Shown here piece after piece: positions 1-7,926 of a stretch of 64,000 bases of DNA. Within the stretch, counting starts at the first letter, position 1. Each line of letters opens with the position of its first letter. The DNA is from Halodesulfovibrio aestuarii DSM 17919 = ATCC 29578 (GTDB lineage Bacteria; Desulfobacterota; Desulfovibrionia; Desulfovibrionales; Desulfovibrionaceae). The stretch spans positions 62,001-126,000 of the forward strand of contig NZ_ARQF01000018.1 in the NCBI RefSeq assembly GCF_000384815.1, read 5' to 3'. Made by a program: the position numbers and the translations under genes. Below the pieces are notes generated by a model. That model was not told where the DNA came from, searched no databases, and worked only from the letters and a program-made list of their open reading frames with translations.

Positions 1-685
1 GTGGATTGTTGAAGAACTCATGTGGCGTGTTCTCTTCAACTAACAACCCATCATCCATGAAGATAACGCGATCGGCAACTTCACGGGCAAATCCCATTTC
101 GTGCGTCACGCACGCCATGGTCATCCCTTCGCGGGCAAGTGCTTTCATTACGTCAAGAACCTCATTGATCATTTCAGGATCAAGGGCGGACGTAGGTTCA
201 TCAAAAAGCATGATTTTCGGTTTCATAGCAAGCCCGCGGGCAATTGCAACACGCTGTTGCTGTCCACCGGAAAGCTGACTAGGAAATGCTCCGGCTTTGT
301 CTGGAATATTAACTTTTTCGAGTAGTTCCATGCCAAGTCGGTCTGCCTCAGCGCGAGGCATGTTGCGTACCATTGTCGGCGCAAGTGTAATGTTTTCCAA
401 AACTGTCATATGAGGGTACAGGTTGAACTGTTGGAATACAAAACCGATTTCAGCGCGCAGCGTTGTCAGGTCAAGACGTGGGTTGTGCAGATCCATGCCA
501 TCGACAATAATTTTACCTTGCTGAATGGGTTCAAGCCTGTTTATGCAGCGAATAAGAGTTGATTTCCCAGACCCGGAAGGTCCACATATTACAACTACTT
601 CGCCCTGTTTTATTTCAAGGTTAATATCTTTAAGCACATGGTGGTCACTACCGTACCACTTATTCACTTGTTCGAAACGAATCAC
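1..685 (-). CDS. polar amino acid ABC transporter ATP-binding protein (3' end outside window)
   Basis: ATPase subunit of a GlnQ/HisP-type importer that powers uptake of polar amino acids at the inner membrane. The reverse strand reads from a GTG at 685 with a Shine-Dalgarno TTTGGAG just upstream; the first residues are [20 protein letters not shown]. The Walker A motif GPSGSGKST follows near residue 38. Farther on are the signature region, Walker B with [13 protein letters not shown] and the switch histidine in [15 protein letters not shown], so about 228 of roughly 242 residues are present. The permease and binding protein are not in the window and probably lie beyond its left edge. Family assignment is firm; the exact substrate cannot be told. 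Confidence 0.93.
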   Translation of the reverse strand, partial: MIRFEQVNKWYGSDHHVLKDINLEIKQGEVVVICGPSGSGKSTLIRCINRLEPIQQGKIIVDGMDLHNPRLDLTTLRAEIGFVFQQFNLYPHMTVLENITLAPTMVRNMPRAEADRLGMELLEKVNIPDKAGAFPSQLSGGQQQRVAIARGLAMKPKIMLFDEPTSALDPEMINEVLDVMKALAREGMTMACVTHEMGFAREVADRVIFMDDGLLVEENTPHEFFNNP

Positions 686-1086
686 AGAGTACTCCAAAGT
701 AATAGCACAAAAAATATTCAAGTCTGTCTTCGCTGCTATCAGAAAAAGCTGACCAAATGCAAACAAAAAGTATCGTTTAACAAATTTGTTAATCTGTTTC
801 GATTATCTGGTCAATCACTCAAAGTCTTATAAAACAGTGTATTATGTTATTTGACTTGATGTGATGAGTTGAAAGTAAGTTTTTTTTTGAAAGAATACTC
901 AATATATGTTGATTATTTTTATGAGATATTAGTTTTTTAACACTCTTGTAAAACATGTGTATGTCATAAGGTGCTGCGGTTATTTCTGATGAGGAATACA
1001 GGGATCAAAAAAAAGAGGTGGTAGCAGGTAGGTAGGATATATGGTAGTCCCGAATTCAATATGGGAAAGGAAAGAGGTGGTAACGA
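686..1086. other. gene-free AT-rich divergent spacer
   Basis: About 400 bp between two divergent genes. Apart from the palindrome at 777-792 it shows only AT-rich promoter-like DNA, and a duplicated AAGAGGTGGTA motif near 1011 and 1073, of which the second is the likely ribosome binding site of the following gene. No coding sequence or RNA gene is recognised. Confidence 0.6.
777..792. promoter_or_regulatory. 16-bp perfect palindrome upstream of the ABC transporter gene
   Basis: TTAACAAATTTGTTAA is a perfect inverted repeat about 100 bp upstream of the GTG of the amino-acid ATPase gene. Its position fits an operator for a dimeric repressor or activator. This is inferred from symmetry and place only; no regulator is identified and AT-rich DNA gives such palindromes by chance sometimes. 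Confidence 0.35.
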
Positions 1087-1839
1087 ATGAAGCAGTCAAT
1101 GCGAACAAAGTGGAACGAACTGCGTGGTGTTCTTGCCGTACAGTGTCGGTCATTCTGGATGATGTGGGGTGTATGTCTATTGCTGCTCGCGAGTGCATTC
1201 TATGCTGCCGGTAGTGTGTTTGCGGCTATTGCGTTTGGAGGCATCCTGGGATGTGTTGGAGCCATGTTGCTAGGTGAACTGGGTGCATTTGTCCAAGATG
1301 GTGAGTTTGATACTGTAAGTGCAGGGATCGCTATTCTGGCAGCAGTAATGGCTAGTGCCGGTTTTTTTGTGCCTGTTAAATGGACAGTCGTGGCAGGGTG
1401 TCTGCTCAGTTCCGGATTACTGTTGTGCTTTCTGCTCAAGCGCCTTGATCACGAGACTGGTATGAATATTCAGTCTGGAATGTGGCTTGGGTCTGTATTG
1501 ACGGCGATGCTTTGTGTGTTTTTGTATGCGGGGCCATATTCACAGTTTGTTCATCTGTCCGCATATTTGCTTTCTGTAGGGCTTTATGGCCTGTTTTTGC
1601 TTAATCTGGCAAATGGGGCAGAACAGGGCTTACAAGCTGCATGGTACGTTGCTTTGATTATCGGCATTGCATGCCTTGGTGGAACAGCATTTAACCTGCT
1701 TAAGATTGATCCTGATCCAGAAATTATCTTCAGTGGTCTTGCAACAGGGCTTGGGTGTACAATGCTTTATTCCCCGATTAAGCAGCTGCTGGCAACCATG
1801 GCGAAAAGACACGAGGAAGATTGGAAAGATTTTTTATGA
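1087..1839 (+). CDS. multi-pass inner-membrane protein of unknown function
   Basis: A 250-residue protein that is almost entirely hydrophobic. I count about seven to eight probable membrane spans, beginning at residues 25-50 (MMWGVCLLLLASAFYAAG) and ending near 225, with a short charged N-terminus (MKQSMRTKWNEL) and a charged C-terminal tail (KRHEEDWKDF). The start is chosen at the ATG preceded by AAGAGGTGGTAACGA. It stands alone with its own terminator at 1864-1891. I do not recognise the family; it could be a small transporter or an assembly protein, but no motif supports either. Confidence 0.75.
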   Translation: MKQSMRTKWNELRGVLAVQCRSFWMMWGVCLLLLASAFYAAGSVFAAIAFGGILGCVGAMLLGELGAFVQDGEFDTVSAGIAILAAVMASAGFFVPVKWTVVAGCLLSSGLLLCFLLKRLDHETGMNIQSGMWLGSVLTAMLCVFLYAGPYSQFVHLSAYLLSVGLYGLFLLNLANGAEQGLQAAWYVALIIGIACLGGTAFNLLKIDPDPEIIFSGLATGLGCTMLYSPIKQLLATMAKRHEEDWKDFL

Positions 1840-1863
1840 CCAAATGTTATTTGCCAAAAAGGA

Positions 1864-1891
1864 AACCCGCTAGAGCTAGCGGGTTTTTTTT
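1864..1891 (+). terminator. rho-independent terminator
   Basis: Hairpin AACCCGCTAGAGCTAGCGGG followed by a run of T, 25 bp after the membrane protein gene. It lies between two convergent genes and could also stop the TetR transcript. Confidence 0.9.
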
Positions 1892-1895
1892 ATTG

Positions 1896-2516
1896 CTAAC
1901 AGACTGGTGTTGTTGTGAGCATGTGGACTGCTGCGATGATAGTAGCTACTGCTCGCTCTGACGTGGTTGCGCGATTTCCTTTAGGTTGCATGCTGACCAT
2001 TAATGCGAGATGGAGTCCCAGTTCTATAATAAACTGTATCAGACTGCGTTCAATGTGCAGGGCAAAACGCTCTTCTAAAGCGTCACAAAGGAGAGAAAAA
2101 GTCTGTTCATCATGTGTCTTGTCCAGTTCGTGAATATGCTGGTTCATGACGGCTGCTTTGGTTAGTTCCACTGCGATTGTATGATCTTCGTCAGAGTGAC
2201 TTTCGATATATTCTTTAAGTAGTTGACCTAAAAATTCATCAGCGCTGTTCCATGTGGTGGTATTAGCAAGGTATGTGGTGAGAAAACTGATAGATTCTTC
2301 TAAGCGCTTTTTGTAGAGCTGAATAATGATTTTCTCTTTATCCGGAAAATAGCGATATATCGTCCCGATATTAAGGCTTGAAGCAGTTGCAACGCGATTG
2401 GTGGTGAATTTTTCGTACCCTTCGGAAATTAAAACGCGTTTAGAAGCTTCAAGAATTTTGTCGATAGTCGTTATCGCACGCTCTTGTTGCGGATTGGTGC
2501 GTAGCGTGTTGTTCAT
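1896..2516 (-). CDS. TetR/AcrR family transcriptional regulator
   Basis: Dimeric one-component repressor, 206 residues. The N-terminal TetR helix-turn-helix is clear: ATTIDKILEASKRVLISEGY, then FTTNRVATASSLNIGTIYRY and FPDKEKI at about residues 14-65. The C-terminal ligand domain is divergent, as usual. The ATG at 2516 is preferred to an in-frame ATG at 2588 because it is preceded by AAGGAGCAAGAC. The target genes and ligand are unknown; there is no efflux pump next to it, which is where such regulators often act. Confidence 0.9.
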   Translation of the reverse strand: MNNTLRTNPQQERAITTIDKILEASKRVLISEGYEKFTTNRVATASSLNIGTIYRYFPDKEKIIIQLYKKRLEESISFLTTYLANTTTWNSADEFLGQLLKEYIESHSDEDHTIAVELTKAAVMNQHIHELDKTHDEQTFSLLCDALEERFALHIERSLIQFIIELGLHLALMVSMQPKGNRATTSERAVATIIAAVHMLTTTPVC

Positions 2517-2698
2517 GTCTTGCTCCTTAGTGCCAGACTCATAGCCTGACAATTGCGTTGATTCAAGGGGCATAAGGAAAACAAGCAAAAGGTTAATTCT
2601 TCAGTTATGAGAATGAGATGAAGGCAATGGGAGCGGGGGGTGCGGGTAGAAAGGAAAACTGGTTGGACATGTCCTTTTTACTGGCAAATATAGGATAC

Positions 2699-2730
2699 AA
2701 AAAAAACTCCGAAGCGTTAAGCTTCGGAGT
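2699..2730 (-). terminator. terminator of tRNA-Ser copy 1
   Basis: Perfect 10-bp stem ACTCCGAAGC/GCTTCGGAGT with an A-run on its left, which is a T-run on the reverse strand. It lies 12 bp after the 3' end of the first tRNA-Ser gene. Confidence 0.9.
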
Positions 2731-2742
2731 ATATTTTTATGC

Positions 2743-2837
2743 TGGCGGAGAGGGAGAGATTCGAACTCTCGGTACCAGTTTTGCTAGTACACACGATTTC
2801 CAATCGTGCTCCTTCGGCCGGGCTCGGACACCTCTCC
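2743..2837 (-). tRNA. tRNA-Ser (anticodon GGA), copy 1
   Basis: Reads codons UCC and UCU. On the reverse strand the gene starts GGAGAGGTGTCCGAG and ends CCTCTCCGCCA; acceptor stem GGAGAGG/CCTCTCC, discriminator G, and CCA encoded. The anticodon stem is CACGA/TCGTG around the loop TTGGAAA, giving GGA. A long variable arm (TGTACTAGCAAAACTGGTAC) marks it as a class II serine tRNA, and the T arm contains GTTCGAATC. It is base-for-base the same as the copies at 3041 and 4337. Confidence 0.97.
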
Positions 2838-2994
2838 GCGTTGCGAATGTGTTGCTATCAAAGGCGGGGCATACTTGCAAGAAAAAAGTATAACAAACTT
2901 TAAATTGATGACCGGTTGAAGTGGTTTTGTCCCGTATTGCCCCTCCGTGACGTGCATAGCATTCTGGATGAAGTAAATTGTGAAGAGGGGGGAT

Positions 2995-3031
2995 AAAAAA
3001 AGACGCATACTTTGCAGTATACGTCTTTTTT
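2995..3031 (-). terminator. terminator of tRNA-Ser copy 2
   Basis: Stem GACGCATACT/AGTATACGTC with a TTGC loop and A/T runs on both sides. The single imperfect pair becomes a G-U wobble only in the reverse-strand transcript, which agrees with a role behind the second tRNA-Ser gene. Confidence 0.88.
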
Positions 3032-3040
3032 GAAGTCATC

Positions 3041-3135
3041 TGGCGGAGAGGGAGAGATTCGAACTCTCGGTACCAGTTTTGCTAGTACACACGATTTCCA
3101 ATCGTGCTCCTTCGGCCGGGCTCGGACACCTCTCC
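3041..3135 (-). tRNA. tRNA-Ser (anticodon GGA), copy 2
   Basis: Identical over all 95 bases, including the encoded CCA, to the copy at 2743-2837. Identity stops within three bases of either end of the gene; the flanks differ completely, so only the tRNA itself is conserved. Confidence 0.97.
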
Positions 3136-3260
3136 GCGATGTGGAGATACTCACTATATAAAAGAGAAGCGACTGGCAAGTAAAAAATGACTTTCTAGAG
3201 CCCATAGTGGGAGAAATGATGCATAAACTTGTTGCGTCGCTATCTCAAGTGGTCGCCTTG

Positions 3261-3593
3261 CTAGGCAGCTTCTCTTACAGCTTCCGGTTCGAGAACAGCG
3301 ATGCCAAGACGGGCTTTTACTTCTTCAATGGTCAGTTTGCCACCATCAGTGATTTCGTAGCCTTTCTCGATTAGTCCGAGAGCGTAGCGTTTGTTGTAGA
3401 TAAAGCAGAAAACAAGGCCTGCAAGTCCCATAGTGAGACAAGACAGTACAAGCATGAGAATTGCGTTTTTCCAGTCACTTCTGAAGACAGCAGGGAAGAA
3501 GCTGAAAAAAAATGTAGTCCAGGAGAAGCCAATAGGGGCTTTCTTTTGAATACCAGTGGTTGGGTGTACAAGAGTCGCAGTAGTAGCAGCCAT
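3261..3593 (-). CDS. small two-helix membrane protein, HrgC-like, paralogue A
   Basis: 110 residues. An N-terminal segment VHPTTGIQKKAPIGFSWTTF precedes two hydrophobic helices at about residues 28-40 and 45-68, then FIYNKRYALGLIEKGYEITD and a soluble tail rich in charged residues. The layout resembles the HrgC/DUF family of small membrane proteins of unknown role; that match is from memory and should be taken as tentative. The ATG at 3593 has AAGGAATTTAT before it. It is clearly paralogous to the gene at 3783-4088 (IGFSWTT, FNKRYAL-type and ITDGGKL blocks are shared) and both sit among the tRNA-Ser and SRP RNA genes. Confidence 0.8.
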   Translation of the reverse strand: MAATTATLVHPTTGIQKKAPIGFSWTTFFFSFFPAVFRSDWKNAILMLVLSCLTMGLAGLVFCFIYNKRYALGLIEKGYEITDGGKLTIEEVKARLGIAVLEPEAVREAA

Positions 3594-3782
3594 ATAAATT
3601 CCTTTATCAGAGCAGATTGTTTAACGAAGTCGGGAATGTAAAAAAAAGTGAATGCCTTGTAAATAAAAAAAATAGTGAGTCCTCACAACCTTACTACAAC
3701 ATTCTGTTTTTAACATTTTGTCTGATGAGCGGGAAAAGGTTAAAAGTCTGCCACGCTTAGTTGGTGAAATTTAGATAGATTG

Positions 3783-4088
3783 TTATGAAGGTACGATCCC
3801 GAGTCTTGCTTTTATCGCTTCTATCGAAAGCTTTCCTCCATCAGTGATGATATACCCTTGCTCGATTAATGAAAGTGCATAGCGCTTGTTGTAGACAAAG
3901 CTGATGATGAATCCAGCAAAATTGTAGGTAGTAATGGATAGGATAAGAATAAGTAATGCATCTTTCCAGTTTCCTCTAAGGAGGGCAGGAAAGAAGTTGA
4001 AGAAGAGTGTTGTCCATGAAAAGCCGATAGGACATTTTTTTTCTATTTGTGTAATTGGATGTGTGAATGTTGCAGTGGTGTAAGCCAT
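3783..4088 (-). CDS. small two-helix membrane protein, HrgC-like, paralogue B
   Basis: 101 residues, start at the ATG at 4088 with AAGAGGACTTAT upstream; an in-frame ATG at 4247 would run into the SRP RNA gene and is rejected. It shares with paralogue A the blocks THPITQIEKKCPIGFSWTT, FFNFFPALLRGNWKDALLIL, FVYNKRYALSLIEQGY and ITDGGKLSIE.IKARLGI. It appears to be a tandem duplicate of A with divergence in the membrane helices. Function unknown. The pair could be transcribed from separate promoters, since the spacer between them (3594-3782) is 189 bp. Confidence 0.8.
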   Translation of the reverse strand: MAYTTATFTHPITQIEKKCPIGFSWTTLFFNFFPALLRGNWKDALLILILSITTYNFAGFIISFVYNKRYALSLIEQGYIITDGGKLSIEAIKARLGIVPS

Positions 4089-4189
4089 ATAAGTCCTCTT
4101 TATCAATAATAAAAGAGAAGTGTTACTGGGTGACTGTTGGTATGTAAAGAGAAGAATAACTGGAATGGTGAGGAAGAAGTAGTGCATGC

Positions 4190-4228
4190 AAAAAAAAGAA
4201 GGCACAAACATTTCTGCTTGCGCCTTCT
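4190..4228 (-). terminator. terminator of the SRP RNA gene
   Basis: Hairpin AGAAGGCGCAAGC...GTTTGTGCCTTCT followed by eight T on the reverse strand, beginning directly at the 3' end of the SRP RNA. Confidence 0.88.
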
Positions 4229-4313
4229 GGGAGTCGGACACCCACATACAACTGCTACGGCTGCTTTCTCTCGAACCTGACCGGGTTGACAGCGTATATG
4301 CCGTCCGACTCCC
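4229..4313 (-). ncRNA. ffs: 4.5S signal recognition particle RNA
   Basis: RNA of the signal recognition particle, which with Ffh targets membrane proteins to the translocon. The reverse strand folds into one long hairpin: the 5' end GGGAGTCGGAC pairs with the 3' end GTCCGACTCCC. The apex carries the universally conserved domain IV core, CCGGTCAGGTTCGAGAGAA followed by AGCAGCCGTAGCAG, with a GAGA-type tetraloop where E. coli has GGAA. The size, about 85 nt, is that of the short bacterial type. It lies 23 bp after tRNA-Ser copy 3 and may be cut from the same transcript. Confidence 0.95.
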
Positions 4314-4336
4314 TACTCAATTAGGGTAAATTTGAC

Positions 4337-4431
4337 TGGCGGAGAGGGAGAGATTCGAACTCTCGGTACCAGTTTTGCTAGTACACACGATTTCCAATCG
4401 TGCTCCTTCGGCCGGGCTCGGACACCTCTCC
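4337..4431 (-). tRNA. tRNA-Ser (anticodon GGA), copy 3
   Basis: Third identical copy of the class II serine tRNA, CCA encoded. It is followed after 23 bp by the SRP RNA gene and has no terminator of its own, unlike the other two copies, so tRNA and SRP RNA may be one primary transcript. Confidence 0.97.
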
Positions 4432-4492
4432 GCGTCGAGAGGGATAACTAGCAAACAGCATAGTACTTGGCAAGCGAAAAAGCAAAAAAAAT

Positions 4493-4523
4493 AAAAAAAG
4501 GGCGGCAAATATGCCGCCCTTTT
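4493..4523 (-). terminator. terminator after the UGA-containing small gene
   Basis: GGGCGGC/GCCGCCC stem around AAATAT with T runs on either strand. On the reverse strand it begins 6 bp after the TAG at 4529, not after the in-frame TGA at 4613, which supports the longer reading frame. Confidence 0.9.
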
Positions 4524-4528
4524 ACTAA

Positions 4529-4705
4529 CTATTTACAGTTATGCTTTTTCTTATTTGCAGAACTGCATGAGCATCCTGACGAGGAGCCTCCCCGTCCGTC
4601 AAAGCTTATGCCTCACCCCGAGGGTTTATGGCCTTTGGGAACAACTTTGATACAGACGAGTGCTATAACAACTAATCCAATAATGGGAATTAGGTATCCA
4701 AGCAT
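4529..4705 (-). CDS. putative small membrane selenoprotein (in-frame UGA read as Sec31)
   Basis: Reading from ATG at 4705, with CAGGAGACCCT directly upstream, 30 codons give MLGYLIPIIGLVVIALVCIK then VVPKGHKPSG. Codon 31 is TGA (4613-4615). The same frame then continues GISFDGRGGSSSGCSCSSAN followed by KKKHNCK and ends at TAG, with a terminator at once behind it. The result would be a 58-residue protein with one N-terminal membrane helix (residues 3-22) and a small tail holding Sec31, Cys44, Cys46 and Cys57. A stem-loop suited to a bacterial SECIS follows the UGA (4578-4596). The gene is the last of the hisD-purC-fabI run, 24 bp after fabI. Selenoproteins are known in Desulfovibrio. I do not recognise the family; some small Cys-rich membrane proteins linked to iron uptake look similar. 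If UGA is a true stop, the product is a 30-residue membrane peptide. Confidence 0.65.
4578..4596 (-). promoter_or_regulatory. candidate bacterial SECIS element
   Basis: In the transcript GACGGGG pairs with CCUCGUC (one G-U pair) around the loop AGGCU. The stem starts 16 nt and the loop 23 nt after the UGA, and the loop has G at its second position, all as expected for SelB-dependent elements in bacteria. Energy and covariation were not computed. Confidence 0.6.
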
Positions 4706-4729
4706 AGGGTCTCCTGAGAAGGCTCTTTA

Positions 4730-5518
4730 CTATTTTTTGTCTTCGTTTCTGATACCGATACCTACGGTGTGGTAACCACAGTCAACGTGGAGTACTTCAC
4801 CGGTAACGCCGGCAGAAAGGTCAGAAGCAAGATACAGTGCGCTTTTACCAACATCTTGAGTAGTAACGTTGCGCTGCATCGGAGCGTTTTCTTCGATGTA
4901 GTTAAGGATCTTACGGAAGCCACCGATGCCGGAAGCAGCAAGAGTCTTAATAGGTCCTGCGCTGATAGCATTAATGCGAATGTTCTTTGCGCCGAGATCG
5001 ACTGCAAGGTAGCGTACGCTAGCTTCAAGGGCTGCTTTTGCAACGCCCATTACGTTATAGTTTGTAATAACTTTTTCTGAGCCATAATAGGACATAGTGA
5101 TAACTGACGCATTGTCAGTTAACAGGTGCTCAAATGCACCGCAGACAGCGGTCAAAGAGTAAGCAGAAATATCCATCGCAAGTTTAAAGCCGTCACGGGA
5201 GGTTTCAATGAAACGACCCTGAAGGTCTTTGCGGTCAGCGAAGCCGATGGAGTGAACAAGAATATCCACGCCGCCCCATTTCTCTTCAACCAATTTTACT
5301 GCTGCAGCGATTTCTTCATCGCTGCTTACATCACACTGGAAGATGAAATCGCCATCAAGCTCTTCACAGATAGGCTCAACACGCTTTTTCAGAGCATCAC
5401 CAAGAAAGTTAAACGCTAGTTTAGCGCCATTTTCCTTAAATTCTTTGGCAATGCCGTATGCAATGCTTTTGTTGTTGGCAACGCCCAAAACGAGGGCTCG
5501 TTTCCCTTCAAGAAGCAT
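4730..5518 (-). CDS. fabI: enoyl-[acyl-carrier-protein] reductase (NADH)
   Basis: Reduces the enoyl-ACP double bond in the last step of each fatty-acid elongation cycle in the cytosol. 262 residues, the normal FabI length. Seen: N-terminal dinucleotide-binding region LLEGKRALVLGVANNKSIAY, the SDR-type catalytic pair in SYYGSEKV (Tyr and Lys with the FabI spacing, YNVMGVAKAALE), and ISAGPIKTLAASGI near residue 190. The C-terminus is VDCGYHTVGIGIRNEDKK. It follows purC by 63 bp and precedes the UGA-containing gene by 24 bp on the same strand, so the four genes probably form one operon. Confidence 0.97.
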   Translation of the reverse strand: MLLEGKRALVLGVANNKSIAYGIAKEFKENGAKLAFNFLGDALKKRVEPICEELDGDFIFQCDVSSDEEIAAAVKLVEEKWGGVDILVHSIGFADRKDLQGRFIETSRDGFKLAMDISAYSLTAVCGAFEHLLTDNASVITMSYYGSEKVITNYNVMGVAKAALEASVRYLAVDLGAKNIRINAISAGPIKTLAASGIGGFRKILNYIEENAPMQRNVTTQDVGKSALYLASDLSAGVTGEVLHVDCGYHTVGIGIRNEDKK

Positions 5519-5581
5519 ATGAACTCCATTTCAGTTTGTCTGCCGGGTAGCAGACTTCTTAGGTAATTATTGTGGTTGCAC

Positions 5582-6481
5582 TTATTTGAATAGCAGTGTT
5601 TGCCCTGTAAGTATAGTGTAGGCCTCAGCGTACTTTTTGCCTGTTTCGGCAACAACTTCGTCAGGCAGAGCAGGCGCTGGCGGGGTTTTGTCCCAGTCCT
5701 GAGCGCTAAGCCAGTTACGCAAGTATTGTTTGTCGAAGCTAGGCTGGCCCTGACCAGGGGTGTAGCTGGACTTAGGCCAGAAGCGGGAGGAGTCAGGAGT
5801 GAGAACTTCGTCGATGAGAGTCAGTTCTCCATCAATAATGCCGAACTCGAATTTTGTGTCAGCAATGATGATGCCTTTCTCTTCTGCATAGTCACGGCCT
5901 TCGGAGAAAATGCGCAAACTTACATCTGCTACTTTATCAGCAAGTTCTTTGCCGATCATTTCTGTAGCACGTTCTACAGAAATATTTTCGTCGTGGTCGC
6001 CCAGTTCTGCTTTTGTGGAAGGGGTGAAGAGCGGAGTCGGGAATTTTTCGGACTCAAGCATTCCTTCCGGCAGTTCATAGCCGCACACAGAACCGGTTTT
6101 GCAGTAGTCTTTCCATCCGGAGCCGGAAATATGACCACGAACAATACATTCAATTGGAAGAGGCTTTGCTTTTTTAACAAGTACAGAGCGTCCTTCCAAT
6201 TCATCTGCATATTTCTGCAGCGGTTCAGGGAAATCTTTTACATCAGATGCGATGAGGTGATTGGCAATGATGTGTTCAAACTTTTTCATCCAGAACAAGG
6301 TGATCTGGTTAAGGATAACACCTTTGTACGGGATAGGTTCTGCCATGATCACATCGAATGCGGACATGCGGTCGGTAGTAACAATAAGCAGACTGGATTC
6401 ATCAATTTCGTAGATATCGCGAACTTTACCGCGGGAAAGAAGAGGGTAATCCGTAATAGTTGTTTTCGTAACGACTTTCAT
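5582..6481 (-). CDS. purC: phosphoribosylaminoimidazole-succinocarboxamide synthase
   Basis: Joins aspartate to CAIR to make SAICAR in purine synthesis. 299 residues, which is the longer SAICAR-synthase type rather than the 237-residue E. coli type. Conserved stretches are [47 protein letters not shown] and IADTKFEFG near residue 205. The long form is also marked by the C-terminal [11 protein letters not shown] and WDKTPPAP. Start at 6481 has CAGGAGTTCTCAT before it. It follows hisD by 20 bp. Confidence 0.97.
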   Translation of the reverse strand: MKVVTKTTITDYPLLSRGKVRDIYEIDESSLLIVTTDRMSAFDVIMAEPIPYKGVILNQITLFWMKKFEHIIANHLIASDVKDFPEPLQKYADELEGRSVLVKKAKPLPIECIVRGHISGSGWKDYCKTGSVCGYELPEGMLESEKFPTPLFTPSTKAELGDHDENISVERATEMIGKELADKVADVSLRIFSEGRDYAEEKGIIIADTKFEFGIIDGELTLIDEVLTPDSSRFWPKSSYTPGQGQPSFDKQYLRNWLSAQDWDKTPPAPALPDEVVAETGKKYAEAYTILTGQTLLFK

Positions 6482-6500
6482 ATGAGAACTCCTGCAAGGG

Positions 6501-7808
6501 CTATTTCTTTAAGCGGGTTTCTGCGGAACGGGCGTGTGCTTCCAGTCCTTCAAGACGGGCAAGACGCGCAATTTTTGGCGCATTCTTTTGCGTGAATGAA
6601 GCAGACGCAGCAATAATGCTGGATTTTTTTGTGAAGGTATCAACAGATAATGCTGATGAAAAACGCGCAGTGCCATTGGTAGGCAATACGTGATTCGGGC
6701 CTGCAAAGTAGTCGCCGACAGGTTCCGGTGAGTTGGCGCCCATAAAAATAGCGCCAGCATTACGGATGGCCGGTAACAACGCCCAAGGGTCTTCAACAAT
6801 TATTTCCAGATGCTCGGGTGCAACTTTGTTGGAAAGCTCTACTGCTGTAGCCATGTCCGGAGTAACAACAATAGCGCTCCAGTCTTTAAGGGCTGTTGCA
6901 GCAATTTCATTGCGCGGGAGCAAACCTGTTTGCGTGCCAAGTTCGTCACAAACAGCTTTTGCAAGTTGTTCATCGTCAGTAACTAACATGGCGGATGCAA
7001 GCGGGTCATGTTCTGCTTGAGACAGCATATCTGCTGCAATTTGCACAGGGTTTCCGGTTTTATCTGCAAGAATAAGAATCTCGCTAGGACCGGCAACCAT
7101 GTCGATGCCAACCGTGCCGATAAACAGGCGTTTAGCGGTGGTTACAAAGATATTACCAGGGCCGGCAATAACATCTACAGCAGGAATGGTCTCAGTGCCA
7201 TACGCAAGAGCAGCAATTGCCCATGCACTGCCACAGGCAAATACATTGGTTATGCCAAGATGATGTGCGGCTGCCAGAATATACTGGTTGGGAACGCCAT
7301 CTGCGCGGGGAGGTGACACAACGCAAATTTCTTCTACGCCGGCAACCTGTGCGGGGATAACGTTCATAAGCATACTGGAGATAAGAGGGGTGTCGCCTCC
7401 TTGGCCGCCCGGGACGTACAGTCCGGCACGGTCAACAGGGCGTACAACCTGTCCCAAAATTGTTCCGTCTTCGCTTGTTGTAAACCAGGATTTCTCTTTC
7501 TGGTTTTCGTGGAACGTGCGGATATTGAGCGCAGCTTCTTTGATAATATCAAAATCTTCTGCGGGAATGTCTTGAGCAGCCTTTGCTAAGGTTTCCTTAG
7601 ACACTCGCACCATATCTTCCGTAAACGAAGGGCAGTCAAACTTTTGCGTGTAATGAACAAGAGCCTTATCCCCTTCTGTATGCACATGATGCAGAATATC
7701 ACGCACCACAGGTTCAACAGAATTCTCAGGGTTATCCCGTCCAGCGAGAAGGTCCCTGATTCCCTTCCAATCCTCTTTGGACTGGTAGCTGATCATACGA
7801 CAGGGCAT
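6501..7808 (-). CDS. hisD: histidinol dehydrogenase
   Basis: Oxidises L-histidinol to L-histidine in two NAD-dependent steps; zinc enzyme of the cytosol. 435 residues, typical. Seen: [63 protein letters not shown] with the zinc ligands Gln/His, and [11 protein letters not shown] with the catalytic Glu-His, then [16 protein letters not shown] with the catalytic His. It is first in the hisD-purC-fabI run. No other his gene is nearby, so histidine genes are dispersed here. Confidence 0.97.
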   Translation of the reverse strand: MPCRMISYQSKEDWKGIRDLLAGRDNPENSVEPVVRDILHHVHTEGDKALVHYTQKFDCPSFTEDMVRVSKETLAKAAQDIPAEDFDIIKEAALNIRTFHENQKEKSWFTTSEDGTILGQVVRPVDRAGLYVPGGQGGDTPLISSMLMNVIPAQVAGVEEICVVSPPRADGVPNQYILAAAHHLGITNVFACGSAWAIAALAYGTETIPAVDVIAGPGNIFVTTAKRLFIGTVGIDMVAGPSEILILADKTGNPVQIAADMLSQAEHDPLASAMLVTDDEQLAKAVCDELGTQTGLLPRNEIAATALKDWSAIVVTPDMATAVELSNKVAPEHLEIIVEDPWALLPAIRNAGAIFMGANSPEPVGDYFAGPNHVLPTNGTARFSSALSVDTFTKKSSIIAASASFTQKNAPKIARLARLEGLEAHARSAETRLKK

Positions 7809-7926
7809 ACTGGCTCCTAATCAAATAAGGTTCATAAAACTAAATCCGACGCCCCATCCTTATAAGAGGGTGTCAGAAAAGTCGAGTAGCATTACGATGA
7901 TAAAAATTACACCAGAGAGGTGAAAT

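Noticed and set aside
2618-3205. Several reading frames of 70-100 codons over the tRNA-Ser genes
   Set aside because: They run through the tRNA sequences themselves and repeat the same peptide in each copy; they are artefacts of the RNA genes.
4529-4615. The stretch after the TGA as plain 3' untranslated DNA
   Set aside because: Considered as the main alternative; kept as coding because the frame stays open to a stop next to the terminator, with Cys pairs and a SECIS-like stem. It remains open until homologues are compared.
5600-6595. Long 331-codon frame antisense to purC
   Set aside because: It is a shadow of the well-supported purC gene; composition and lack of start signals argue against it.
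7809-7926. Possible terminator or attenuator in front of hisD
   Set aside because: Only a weak GGGTGTC/CCCATCC partial match; no clear stem or T-run.
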